From RYN-425 sp035542755 (GTDB lineage Bacteria > Patescibacteriota > Saccharimonadia > Saccharimonadales > UBA10212), in the NCBI GenBank assembly GCA_035542755.1, contig DATKKU010000041.1, forward strand, positions 1-40,605: DNA of 40,605 nucleotides, written 5' to 3'. The translations under genes and the position numbers were made by a program. This document shows, piece after piece, positions 32,124 through 40,034 of this stretch. Under the pieces are notes generated by a model, which worked only from the letters and a program-made list of their open reading frames with translations, did no database searches and was not told where the DNA came from. Numbering within the stretch: position 1 is the stretch's first letter; each line of letters starts with the position of its first letter.

Positions 32124-32153
32124 GGCGGAGGTTCGCGTACGCGAACCTCCGCC
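32124..32153. repeat. Perfect 30-bp palindrome
   Basis: GGCGGAGGTTCGCGT followed directly by its exact reverse complement ACGCGAACCTCCGCC, with no spacer. It sits between the vWA gene stop (32200) and the hammerhead ribozyme (32117), and no T-run follows. After ribozyme cleavage the upstream RNA would end only a few bases beyond this hairpin. Confidence 0.85.
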
Positions 32154-32199
32154 TGTCGGGAGCGATGGCTCAACCGACTAATGAGTGGGCGCGTGCGGG

Positions 32200-32982
32200 T
32201 TAGCCGCCAAAACCGCCAAGGGCGGTCTGGCTGAAGCTGCCAGCACTCTGGCTGGCGCGCACCGCGCTTTGACTGACGACCGCGAAGGCCTTGCGAATCT
32301 CGCTGGGCGAATTGCCCGGCGTGAGAATCCAGGTGTCCGGAATTCCCATGTCCGCGAAGATCTGGCGGAAGTCGGTGTGGCCGTCGTCGATACCGATGGC
32401 GGCCACGATGTGCTGTTCCGTCTTGAGCAGGCCCTGCACGATGGCCCTGACGTTGTCGGGCGTGTCGTAGGTGGAGTCCTCGCCATCGGTGACGATGACG
32501 GTGATGGCTCGCACTGCGACGCCGCCTGCCTCGAACTGGGCCACCTTTGCGGCCACACTGGTGAGTGTGACTGCTGCCTCCCGGTAAAGAGGCGTGCCGC
32601 CTGACGGGTTGTAGTTGCTGTTGTCCAGCTTGACGGCACCGGCCAGGGGCCGGTAGGCGTAGAAGACACCGCGGTTGAGCAGGTCGCAGCCGATCAGAAC
32701 ATCGGCCGACTGCTTGGACCCTGCCAGTGCCTCCACCACCTCGTTGCCGCCAATCCGCACTGCCTCAGGGTTGCCCGGAACGTAGGCGATGGAGCTGCTG
32801 TCGTCCAGCAGCATCCGCACCAGGACCGCCTCGCTGGAGCTGACGTCGTCCAGGCTGACGTCCCCCAGGCCCGCCATGATGGCGGGCCCCAGGGTATCGG
32901 CCGTCAACTCCATGGCCGCCGTGGCGCTGGCGTCCAGGCCGGCATCTCCCAGCAGGCTGCTGAGGTTTGCACTGTCACTCAT
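32200..32982 (-). CDS. von Willebrand factor A domain protein (TerY-like)
   Basis: This 260-residue vWA protein has metal-ion-dependent adhesion site residues in LLDDSSSI (D-x-S-x-S, near residue 60), GGTPLYREA (Thr, near 128) and IVTDGED (Asp, near 165). The C-terminal ~40 residues are Ser/Ala/Gly-rich and end in GGFGG. There is no signal peptide, so it is cytoplasmic like TerY. In TerY-P triads a vWA protein works with a PP2C phosphatase and a protein kinase, and both are encoded just upstream. AAAGGAAA precedes the ATG. Codons are GC-rich at third positions, like the nicotinamidase gene 39 nt upstream and the lipoprotein at 28 kb. Confidence 0.85.
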   Translation of the reverse strand: MSDSANLSSLLGDAGLDASATAAMELTADTLGPAIMAGLGDVSLDDVSSSEAVLVRMLLDDSSSIAYVPGNPEAVRIGGNEVVEALAGSKQSADVLIGCDLLNRGVFYAYRPLAGAVKLDNSNYNPSGGTPLYREAAVTLTSVAAKVAQFEAGGVAVRAITVIVTDGEDSTYDTPDNVRAIVQGLLKTEQHIVAAIGIDDGHTDFRQIFADMGIPDTWILTPGNSPSEIRKAFAVVSQSAVRASQSAGSFSQTALGGFGG

Positions 32983-33021
32983 TTTTATTTTCCTTTCTTC
33001 CAGGTTTAGCCAGCGCTCTGG

Positions 33022-34071
33022 CTAGAGCCGGACGTCGGGCCAGCTGGGAAGCGGGTCGGTGGACTTGACGACGTGCATGCCAGCGTTGCGGAACCGGTCA
33101 AAGGCCGCGTCGGCCTCATCGGTGTAGTCCAGCACGCCGGGGATGACGACCGGAGAGGTGCAGTCCTCCAGGAGGTACACCTTGCCAGCCAGGTTCGGAT
33201 CCTTCGCCGTGATGTCGCTGAGCAGGTCGTCGATGGTCCAGGCAACGCAGTGGCTCTTGGCCTGACCGGCGATGGCCAGGACATCGAACTTCAGCAGCAT
33301 CTCGATGAAGACGGTGTTGCGCTGGGCGCTCGGCAGCTGCCGATTTCCCGCCGTGGTCAGGACCTCGGGGCCCAGAACCGAGTAGTTTTCGGTGAAGGCG
33401 TTGGTGCCCTTCACCTCAAAGCCGGTCTGTGCTCCGCGGGCGATGGCGTGGAAGAAGCAAGCCTCCTCCAGGCCGCTGACCAGAGCGTGACCCTTGCCGC
33501 CCAGCATGGCGTGGAAGGGCCAGATGGTCAGTGCATAGCGTCCGGCGGCGGCCAGCTGCTGCGTGTAGTGCTCAAGATGCTGCTGAGCAGCACTCAAGCT
33601 GACGTGCAGTGCGGAGGCCATGAACGGGCTAGCCGTCCACTTGCCGTCCAGGATGTCCTGGTGGCTGACGAGTGTGTACGGTGCCGGGTTGGCGCCGAAC
33701 TCGTCGACCAGGAAGGGCGGGTGAAACACCGCGTAGGCGCGGTGCGTATCCAGCGTGCAGTGGATGTCGCTGAGCAGACCCAGGTTGCGGTAGATGAACT
33801 CCGCAGTCCGGGCGCTGTCCTCTACAGCTCCGTTTCCGGAGCGGCCGCCCACGAACAGCTCGCCCTTGGGGTTGGCGAAGGTGTTCTGGGCGTCAATCAC
33901 CAGCAGGCCGACCTTGGTGCGGTCGGTTGCGCTGGCGCTCAGGCCGTGAGTCTGGCGCCAGTCGGTGGCAGCGGTTGCCAGACCGCCATAGTCCAGCCAG
34001 CGCTCGTCGTCTACCACCTTTGCCGGGTCGTAGTGCGCCGGCAACGGCAGCTGCGTAACAGTAGCAGTCAT
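33022..34071 (-). CDS. Nicotinamidase-like cysteine hydrolase (isochorismatase fold, PncA family)
   Basis: This 349-residue protein belongs to the isochorismatase-like cysteine hydrolases. It has the catalytic Asp in LLVIDAQNTF (near residue 55), metal-binding D-x-H and His in CTLDTHRAYAVFHPPF, and a WPFHAMLGGKGH segment. The catalytic Lys lies in VKGTNAFTENYS and the nucleophile Cys in GQAKSHCVAW. These marks fit nicotinamidase, which turns nicotinamide into nicotinate, the substrate of PncB in the same cluster. It is much longer than typical PncA (~210), with extra N- and C-terminal segments, so another amide substrate is possible. AAGGAGAG precedes ATG 34071. Codon use is GC3-rich. Confidence 0.78.
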   Translation of the reverse strand: MTATVTQLPLPAHYDPAKVVDDERWLDYGGLATAATDWRQTHGLSASATDRTKVGLLVIDAQNTFANPKGELFVGGRSGNGAVEDSARTAEFIYRNLGLLSDIHCTLDTHRAYAVFHPPFLVDEFGANPAPYTLVSHQDILDGKWTASPFMASALHVSLSAAQQHLEHYTQQLAAAGRYALTIWPFHAMLGGKGHALVSGLEEACFFHAIARGAQTGFEVKGTNAFTENYSVLGPEVLTTAGNRQLPSAQRNTVFIEMLLKFDVLAIAGQAKSHCVAWTIDDLLSDITAKDPNLAGKVYLLEDCTSPVVIPGVLDYTDEADAAFDRFRNAGMHVVKSTDPLPSWPDVRL

Positions 34072-34099
34072 TGCTGCTCTCCTTTTTGTTTGAGTGGTT

Positions 34100-35968
34100 T
34101 TAGCTGAGTTTGAGCAGAGTAATTTCGCGGGCCGAAACCGCGTAGATGCCGTCACTGCCGGCCAAAAGCTGGCTGGCGGCGTCAACAAACGGTTCGGTAT
34201 CGGGGAACTCTTGCTCTACTTGCAGGGTTCCGTTAGCCGCCGTGATTCGGACGATTCCTTCGTCGGTGGCGGCATATAGAGACCTTCCGCTGGCAAAACG
34301 CCCGCGGATACCGCTTGCCAACCAGGAGTCATCGGTTTCTTCGGCCGAGGCCGAGGCAACCAATTCACCTTTTTGATTGACGACGTAGCAGTGGTTGACC
34401 AGCCGGCCTGCCTCTTGGATGCTGAGCATCAGCCACGCCAACTGGTTGGAAAATACACAGGTGGCGTCAATCAGCTGGCCCGGTAGGTTTGGAATTGGTA
34501 CGCGGTCGTTTAGCCCCGCGCCGCCAGTGTCAAAGACGAAGCTTCTCGTCATCTGACCGGCTTGGTAAAACCCCAGTCCGAAGCGGTCGCCCGCCCAGAA
34601 TAGAGTTTTGTCAGGTAGAACATCGCCGATGTAGCTGCTGCCCAACTTGCCGCTACGAACCAGCTGCCCGTTGGTAGTCCAGAAATAGGCCTCTGAGTTG
34701 GCGTCAAAGATTGGCAGCCGGCCGACGTTATCGGTTGTCAGGCTCTGCTTTGTCTGACCTGAGAAAACCAGCAGACGGTTTCGCTTGCCAAGCAGAGTGG
34801 TGTCGCCACTGATTCGGAAACGGAGCTCCGGATCAAGCTTGCCGCGAACCACTTCTTGGCCGTTCTCCCGGACAAAGCGTCCGTTCTCGTAGTGCAGATA
34901 GCGGAGTTTGCCGTTTTGAACGCAGGCGTGCAGAATTTGGCCCCGGGTGACGAACGTTCGAGTGGCCGTGACCTTACCTCGCCGTACGATGGTCTGAATC
35001 ACGGCTCCGGGTGCTGCACAGACCGGACATTTAGCCCTGGCATGGACGCTGCCGCAAACGCTGCAGACTGTCCAGCGCAGGTTATCGAGTAGTTGCAATG
35101 GAAAGACTTCGCGCAGGTCATTTTGGTAAACCCGCGTAAAGTAGTCCAGCAACTCGTCCGGCAACACGGTGAGTGGTAGAGCTGGTTTGGGGTAGAGGAC
35201 TTCAGGCGAGAAGACCGTGATTCTTGAAAGCACACGGTCGTCGTGCTGCAGCCGTTTGCCCGAGGTAGGTCTGTGGACTCCACCGTAGGGGCCAACAAAC
35301 AGCAGCGATTGGAACAACATGGTGCTAAAGGCGTACCAGTCAGAGTAACGGCTATGCGGTGTGCTGAGGACCAGGTGGTCCGGCGCGCAGGCCAGCGGGT
35401 CAACGAAGCGAGCCGTGAAGGTTCGGCAGAGGAACTTGCCAAACTGCATGCTGTCGGCGTCAACCAAGTACGAACGGTTGGTGCCGTCAAATAGCACGTT
35501 CAAATCGTTGAAGTCGCCGATGACTACTCCAGCCTGGTGCACCGCCTCCACCATTTCGCGTAGGTCGCGGAAGACTGCCAGAGTCTGGTTGCCGTCAATG
35601 CCGCCTTGTTCGCGCCACAGCCGGTCGCCCAGTCTGAGCAGTACTTCCTCGGTGTCCAGGTAGTTCATGGTGTAACCGGCAATGTCGGTGCCCGTTGAAC
35701 GGCGGTAAGCCAGTTCAAGCGGAGACACAACCCGTTCGGGCAAGACAGCGCCCGGGAAGGCCGGCAGCTTGGTTTGGATTTCGGCCAAGCGTTCTTTGGC
35801 CCCGGCCTGAGCCGAGGGGTTACCGGCGTAGTCCGGGTCGTTTGGTTGCTTGTACAGTTTCAACACCCGGCCGCCGTCAAGGCGGAATATGTCGGCCTCG
35901 CCGCCCTTGCCGATGATTGCCGTCGGCGGAAGCTGGCGACGCTGGCCATTTAGGTAAACGGTCGCCAC
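34100..35968 (-). CDS. Protein kinase with zinc ribbon and C-terminal propeller-like region
   Basis: This is a 622-residue protein. The N-terminal kinase domain has a glycine loop IIGKGGEADIF, the Lys strand RVLKLY, and a catalytic loop GVVIGDFNDLNVLF, where the usual HRD reads IGD but Asp and Asn are kept. VDADSM stands in place of DFG. A zinc ribbon (CSVCGSVHARAKCPVC) follows near residue 325. The last ~250 residues are beta-rich repeats with Trp/Gly turns, like a propeller. GTG 35968 is chosen for the perfect AGAGGAGGA just upstream; a longer ATG at 36013 would overlap the PP2C gene. It lies 10 nt after the PP2C gene and 28 nt before the nicotinamidase gene. Confidence 0.82.
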   Translation of the reverse strand: MATVYLNGQRRQLPPTAIIGKGGEADIFRLDGGRVLKLYKQPNDPDYAGNPSAQAGAKERLAEIQTKLPAFPGAVLPERVVSPLELAYRRSTGTDIAGYTMNYLDTEEVLLRLGDRLWREQGGIDGNQTLAVFRDLREMVEAVHQAGVVIGDFNDLNVLFDGTNRSYLVDADSMQFGKFLCRTFTARFVDPLACAPDHLVLSTPHSRYSDWYAFSTMLFQSLLFVGPYGGVHRPTSGKRLQHDDRVLSRITVFSPEVLYPKPALPLTVLPDELLDYFTRVYQNDLREVFPLQLLDNLRWTVCSVCGSVHARAKCPVCAAPGAVIQTIVRRGKVTATRTFVTRGQILHACVQNGKLRYLHYENGRFVRENGQEVVRGKLDPELRFRISGDTTLLGKRNRLLVFSGQTKQSLTTDNVGRLPIFDANSEAYFWTTNGQLVRSGKLGSSYIGDVLPDKTLFWAGDRFGLGFYQAGQMTRSFVFDTGGAGLNDRVPIPNLPGQLIDATCVFSNQLAWLMLSIQEAGRLVNHCYVVNQKGELVASASAEETDDSWLASGIRGRFASGRSLYAATDEGIVRITAANGTLQVEQEFPDTEPFVDAASQLLAGSDGIYAVSAREITLLKLS

Positions 35969-35978
35969 TTTTCCTCCT

Positions 35979-36794
35979 CTAGTTTTCTTCGGGTTTTGCC
36001 AGCCGTCCGACAATCAGTGTCGTGTCGTCGGGCAGCAGGCCGGGCTCGGGGTCTTTGCGTGGCCAGTCGCGGCTGATTAGCCGCAAGCGGCGGTTCAGCA
36101 GGTCTGGCTTGTTGGGGTCAAAGTAGTTCGGGTCGTCCCAAAACTGGCTGATGTTGCCGACCTGCTCACTCATGCCCGGCAGACTCATGTGCTCGGCAGC
36201 GATAAGGTCCATGACCCCATCACAGCCGATTGCAAAACTCTGCAAAGCTTCAAGCTCGCACGACGCCACAACTTCCAGGTTGGGAGCCTTCATATCCGGC
36301 TCCAAGCGGCCCGCCAGCAAGCCGTAAGCCGCATAAGGCGGCTGGTTGCCGGGGAATGGACCAAGCTGATAGATGTTGTTGTTGACGGCAAAGACTCCGT
36401 CACCCAAGGCAAAGAAGTCGGCCGTCTCGTCGGTCAGCGCAACACCAACGATTGTGAACAGAAAGTAGTCCTCAATCGTTTGGCGGTAGTTGCCGCCCAT
36501 CAGCCTGGCGGTAGAGTCAATGGTCTGAAGTACGTCTTCCAGTACTTCGTCCCAAAGGACTTCGCCGAAATCGCTGATGTGGTCGCTGACCGTGTTTGCT
36601 ACGAGGCGGGCACCAAGCTTCGCACCTACCTCGCTATCCTTGCTGCTGCCGCAACCATCGGTTACCACCGCAACTGTTGCCTGCTCGGTGCGAATGACGG
36701 CAAGGCCGTCCTGACCGTTTTTATGCAGGTTTATGTTGCGATGATTGCGCCCGGTTACGGAGCCGCTGGCAATCGCGAAGTCGTGGTGCGTCAA
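35979..36794 (-). CDS. PP2C-type protein phosphatase
   Basis: This ~271-residue PPM-family phosphatase has the metal-binding Asp motifs in order: VVTDGCGSSKDSEVGAKLGA (DGxGG-like), FFALGDGVF, FAIGCDGVMDLI and LPDDTTLIVGRL. The manganese-binding acidic residues are present, so it should be active. It is the natural antagonist of the adjacent kinase. TTG 36794 is favoured because GGAGGTGA lies 5 nt upstream; GTG 36803 would overlap that site. It is the second gene of the pncB transcript, 123 nt after pncB. Confidence 0.88.
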   Translation of the reverse strand: MTHHDFAIASGSVTGRNHRNINLHKNGQDGLAVIRTEQATVAVVTDGCGSSKDSEVGAKLGARLVANTVSDHISDFGEVLWDEVLEDVLQTIDSTARLMGGNYRQTIEDYFLFTIVGVALTDETADFFALGDGVFAVNNNIYQLGPFPGNQPPYAAYGLLAGRLEPDMKAPNLEVVASCELEALQSFAIGCDGVMDLIAAEHMSLPGMSEQVGNISQFWDDPNYFDPNKPDLLNRRLRLISRDWPRKDPEPGLLPDDTTLIVGRLAKPEEN

Positions 36795-36917
36795 AGTGCT
36801 CACCTCCGTTCATTTTTGGTTCCTGGTTGTCAAAGTTCAGCGGTGCGGTGTTTGCTCGCATCACCGGCTGGCGCTCAAAATATGCTTTAAGCGTTAGCCG
36901 CCAAAGCGGGCGATAAT

Positions 36918-38174
36918 TTAGACGCCAAAGACCTCCTTATATTTATTAATCTGAGACGGCGAGCCAGTATATTTGCCGGGGTCGTCGCTCAACTTTACGG
37001 TGCCGACTCCGTTGACGCGGGTGGCCTTCATGACAATGTTCAGGGCTTTTATACCGAGGTCATTGGTCAGACTGGTGCCCCAGCCAAACAGCACGTTTAT
37101 GCGGCTTTGAAAGTTTTCTTGCAGCGAAACAATGTCACCGATATCTAGTCCGTCGCTAAAGACAACTGTCTTTGTACGTGGGTCAATGGAATTTTGTGCG
37201 TAAAATTCAATTACCTTTTCGCCAAAATCGTAGGCGTCGCCAGAATCGTGGCGCACACCTTTCCATAACTCGGCCTGCTCTGGGCTAAAGTCGCTAAAGA
37301 AAAAATCACTGCCAAAAGTGTCGGTTAGAGCGATTGAATAGTCGTGGCCATAAAGACGGTACCAGTCGTCCAGAAATTTATTATGTGAGCCGGCAATATT
37401 TTGTCCGCGGGACTCGGCCAGCCCAGCGTAGACCATCGGCATTTCGTGGGCAAAGGTACCGATAGGCTTTAAGCCAAACTTGCGAGCCAAGCCAACATTT
37501 GAGGTGCCGACCAAATTGTCCGGGCACTCGGCCGCCAATCGTTCAATGACGTGGCTTTGCCAGCGGCTGCTAAAGTGACGGCGAGTACCAAAGTCGGCAA
37601 ACTTAATCTGCGGGTGGCTCTTTAGGATGTCAATCTTTTCGCTCAGTCGCCTATCGCCCTCCTCGTAGACTTCAAAGGGGTCTAGGTTGTGAGCCATCAA
37701 ATAGTTTTCAAAGTATATTTCATTTACCTCGGCTAGAACTGCCGTTTCCCAAAAAGTTACAGCCGGCCATTCGCCAGTTGTTTCAACGGCTAAATCGCCC
37801 TTTTGATTCAAGCCGACTTCTGCCTCCGGTAATTCCATATCTTCCAGATATTGCAAAAACTGCTCATTAAAAACCGCTTGGCCGTCGCTAAGACTAAGAC
37901 TACCAAGATATCTAAGTTCGGTTTCATTCCAGCCAAAGCGTCTGAGTGCCTCAAGCCTAGCGGCTAGCTCGGGCGGGGCAACAAACTCGCTAAGCTGCTC
38001 CGGGCCGCGGTTATGTAATGAAAAAGTAACTACGGCGCCTGGCTCTTTCGCATAAGCCAGTTGAGCCATAGTGGGCTTATAATAGTCCAATAACTCAGTT
38101 AGGTCGGGCAGGGCACCTTTGGCCGTCTGAGCCTCTATTGGTAGCTTTAACTCAGGTGATGTTATAGTGCTCAT
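36918..38174 (-). CDS. pncB: Nicotinate phosphoribosyltransferase (PncB)
   Basis: This 418-residue enzyme joins nicotinate and PRPP to give nicotinate mononucleotide, using ATP, in the Preiss-Handler NAD salvage pathway. Family marks are the N-terminal LDYYKPTMAQ, FADFGTRRHFSS with the phosphorylated-type His, and VGTSNVGLA. They continue with IGTFAHEMPM, LTDTFGSDFFF and the PRPP-site region GVRHDSGD. AGGAGGTAGG precedes the ATG. A sigma-70-type promoter and two operator-like sites lie between it and the regulator gene upstream, suggesting NAD-responsive control. Confidence 0.95.
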   Translation of the reverse strand: MSTITSPELKLPIEAQTAKGALPDLTELLDYYKPTMAQLAYAKEPGAVVTFSLHNRGPEQLSEFVAPPELAARLEALRRFGWNETELRYLGSLSLSDGQAVFNEQFLQYLEDMELPEAEVGLNQKGDLAVETTGEWPAVTFWETAVLAEVNEIYFENYLMAHNLDPFEVYEEGDRRLSEKIDILKSHPQIKFADFGTRRHFSSRWQSHVIERLAAECPDNLVGTSNVGLARKFGLKPIGTFAHEMPMVYAGLAESRGQNIAGSHNKFLDDWYRLYGHDYSIALTDTFGSDFFFSDFSPEQAELWKGVRHDSGDAYDFGEKVIEFYAQNSIDPRTKTVVFSDGLDIGDIVSLQENFQSRINVLFGWGTSLTNDLGIKALNIVMKATRVNGVGTVKLSDDPGKYTGSPSQINKYKEVFGV

Positions 38175-38186
38175 GACCTACCTCCT

Positions 38187-38209
38187 AGTAATTGTATTTA
38201 ATACACTAA
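38187..38209 (-). promoter_or_regulatory. NrtR-like operator 1 (pncB leader)
   Basis: On the minus strand it begins AGTGTATTAAATACA and ends ATTACT. It shares the pattern AGTGT-N3-A-N-ATACAAT-N-ACT with the site before nrtR (38968-38988), matching at 16 of 21 positions. Its core TGTATTTAATACA is a palindrome. Confidence 0.65.
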
Positions 38210-38222
38210 CTATCATGTCTAA

Positions 38223-38251
38223 AGAATATACAAGACTTAGTGTATTGTCAA
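38223..38251 (-). promoter_or_regulatory. Promoter of the pncB operon
   Basis: Minus strand TTGACA (38251-38246) is followed by TATTCT at 17-nt spacing (38228-38223); TATATT at 15-nt spacing is the alternative. The -35 box is covered by operator 2, so a bound repressor would block polymerase. Confidence 0.7.
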
Positions 38252-38260
38252 CACTATTTA
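38237..38260 (+). promoter_or_regulatory. NrtR-like operator 2 (over pncB -35)
   Basis: TTAGTGT-N7-ACACTAT forms an inverted repeat; half-sites AGTGT/ACACT are those of sites 1 and 3. It overlaps the TTGACA of the pncB promoter. Confidence 0.65.
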
Positions 38261-38276
38261 TTTTTTTATCTACAAA

Positions 38277-38948
38277 CTAATCAAAGTTTCGGGGCAGGCT
38301 TTGGAGTGATTGGTGTTTGAAGCAGTAGAGTTTAGCCGGTCTGTGAGCGCCTTCACGCAGAAATTCTCCAGTGGGGACTATTAAGTCTAGCTCGGTAAAG
38401 CGCTTGCGGAAGTTACGTTTATCAAGCTCGTGTCCTAAGACTGCTTCGTAGGCCGATTGCAGCTGAGGAAACGTAAACTGACTAGGCAGCAGAGCGAACA
38501 CGGCGTTAGTATAGGCCAATTTGGAACGCAGACGCTCATGAGCGTATTTAATAATATCTGGATGGTCATAAGCCAGTTTTGGCAGGTTGCTAACAGGGAA
38601 GAACTGGGGGTTTTCGGTAGTTTTGCCACCAAGCGGGCTAAGGCCATAGCAAAGGCCCATATAGCTCACCGATACGGCGTGACCGCGGGGGTCGCGGCCA
38701 ACTGAATCAAAGGTATAAAGCTGTTCAATTAGACCTAGGCGTTTGGTATCTATACCAGTCTTTACACGCAGCACTCTGGTCAGAGCCTGCATGGTTGTCT
38801 CGCCTTCTGGGTTATAGCCGCCGGGCAGGGCCCACTGGCCCTTGAAGGGGATGTTTTGGCGTTGTAGCAGCAGGACGCAGAGCTGGCCGTCTATTAGCTG
38901 AAAAATGATGCCGTCAATTGTTAGAATAGGAGGTCTATATTCGCTCAT
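38277..38948 (-). CDS. nrtR: NrtR-type Nudix/winged-helix transcriptional regulator
   Basis: This 223-residue protein has an N-terminal Nudix domain (about residues 5-140) and a C-terminal winged helix (about 150-210, FTFPQLQSAYEAVLGHELDKRNFRKRF). This is the NrtR layout, in which ADP-ribose or NAD metabolites bind the Nudix fold and release DNA. The Nudix box keeps G-x5-E, but the REx2EE part reads R-V-L-R-V-K, so the catalytic glutamates are lost. It should sense rather than hydrolyse. TAAATT (38955-38960) lies 6 nt before the ATG (leaderless). An operator-like site covers the -35 region, so it probably controls itself as well as pncB. Confidence 0.88.
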   Translation of the reverse strand: MSEYRPPILTIDGIIFQLIDGQLCVLLLQRQNIPFKGQWALPGGYNPEGETTMQALTRVLRVKTGIDTKRLGLIEQLYTFDSVGRDPRGHAVSVSYMGLCYGLSPLGGKTTENPQFFPVSNLPKLAYDHPDIIKYAHERLRSKLAYTNAVFALLPSQFTFPQLQSAYEAVLGHELDKRNFRKRFTELDLIVPTGEFLREGAHRPAKLYCFKHQSLQSLPRNFD

Positions 38949-38966
38949 ATGCGCAATTTACCATAA

Positions 38967-38988
38967 AAGTGTTAAATATACAATAACT
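38967..38988 (+). promoter_or_regulatory. NrtR-like operator 3 (nrtR promoter)
   Basis: Starts AAGTGTTAAATATACA and ends ATAACT. It matches operator 1 at 16 of 21 aligned positions and lies at the -35 region of nrtR. Confidence 0.6.
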
Positions 38989-38989
38989 G

Positions 38990-39412
38990 ATTTACGGACT
39001 TAGCTTAGTCAAAGAATTGTTGCTGTCATCGGCCGCCGAAGGGGAGAGAGCCGCCACCCTCACTAAAAAACAGTGAACTAACCGAGCACTGAGCCTATCA
39101 TTGCACTAAACAGCTTCTACATGAGCCAGCTTTAACTAGTTGCTCCCAAAAGAATTAAAAAACTGTTTCCAATCATTCTCGCTTAGTTTTCCGCTGGTCT
39201 GGCGGATGACTATAAAATAGCGCTGGAAAAAATATAAGCACTGGATTCTTTTAGCAGCTGACCGGTCGGTCTTATCTTAAGGAGCTGGACTATAACTCGT
39301 GCATCCAGACCTAAAAGCTGTTAGGCCGACGCGCCAAGCCATTTTTGCTTAAGGCGTTCCAATCTTAACAAGAGTTTGCCTGCTTGCACTTTCATAGGCT
39401 AGACTTATTCTG
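38990..39412. other. Intergenic region without recognisable genes
   Basis: No frame of note, tRNA or strong repeat is seen on either strand. Short imperfect hairpins occur near 39265. The only clear signal is the TAGACT -10 box at 39400-39405 serving the next gene. Confidence 0.5.
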
Positions 39413-40015
39413 ATGGGGAGCCTGATAAGTGACGTTAAGCATCCTGAGCCGAAGAGGCCTGTATCTAAAGACTCCTATACAACCAGCACTTTGTTTAAAG
39501 TCATGGTAAGAATTTTTAAAGAAATTCTTCTACGGGCTAAAAAATGGTTCTTGTCCCATAAACTAGCAATCGTAATCGTGGCAATTTTAATAATTTCTGG
39601 TGCTATTGGTCTAGACAAGGTACGTGTTCACAGCCCTCCGCCCGGTCCTTTGCCTGCAAACGTTGTCAGCTCCGTAAATTTTCGACTATATTACCCAGCG
39701 ACTTTGCCGAGTGGCTATGTGCTTGTGCCGGGCTCGGCTAAGACTGAGCATGGGATAGTTTTTTACACACTACAAAATGGCAACAATAAAATAACTATCA
39801 GCGAACAGCCTTTGCCCCAACATCCGCCTGACTTAAAATCGATAAGTGGCTTTAATGTCTTAACCGGCGATTCGGGGTCAATTGCTTTCGGTACGACCGA
39901 TGGATCGCCGGCAGCTATCTTGCTTACCGGCAATGCCCTAGTTGCACTAAACAGCACAACTAGCACTCCAACTACCGATGTTGTTAAGGTAGCTCAAAAG
40001 ATGAGGCCACTATAA
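39413..40015 (+). CDS. Membrane-anchored extracytoplasmic protein, unknown function
   Basis: This 200-residue protein has a basic cytoplasmic N-terminus (about 48 residues), one helix (about 49-67) and a ~130-residue outer domain. The outer domain includes a LYYPATLPSGYVLVPGS segment. That resembles the start of DUF4367-type outer domains, but the match is too weak to name. TAGACT (39400-39405) lies 7 nt before the ATG and there is no Shine-Dalgarno, suggesting a leaderless mRNA. Confidence 0.55.
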   Translation: MGSLISDVKHPEPKRPVSKDSYTTSTLFKVMVRIFKEILLRAKKWFLSHKLAIVIVAILIISGAIGLDKVRVHSPPPGPLPANVVSSVNFRLYYPATLPSGYVLVPGSAKTEHGIVFYTLQNGNNKITISEQPLPQHPPDLKSISGFNVLTGDSGSIAFGTTDGSPAAILLTGNALVALNSTTSTPTTDVVKVAQKMRPL

Positions 40016-40034
40016 AATCCTGGGCTAAACTAAG

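Noticed and set aside
33073..34107. Long open frame on the plus strand opposite the nicotinamidase-like gene
   Set aside because: It is the antisense shadow of a GC3-rich gene; the minus-strand frame has the catalytic motifs and a ribosome site.
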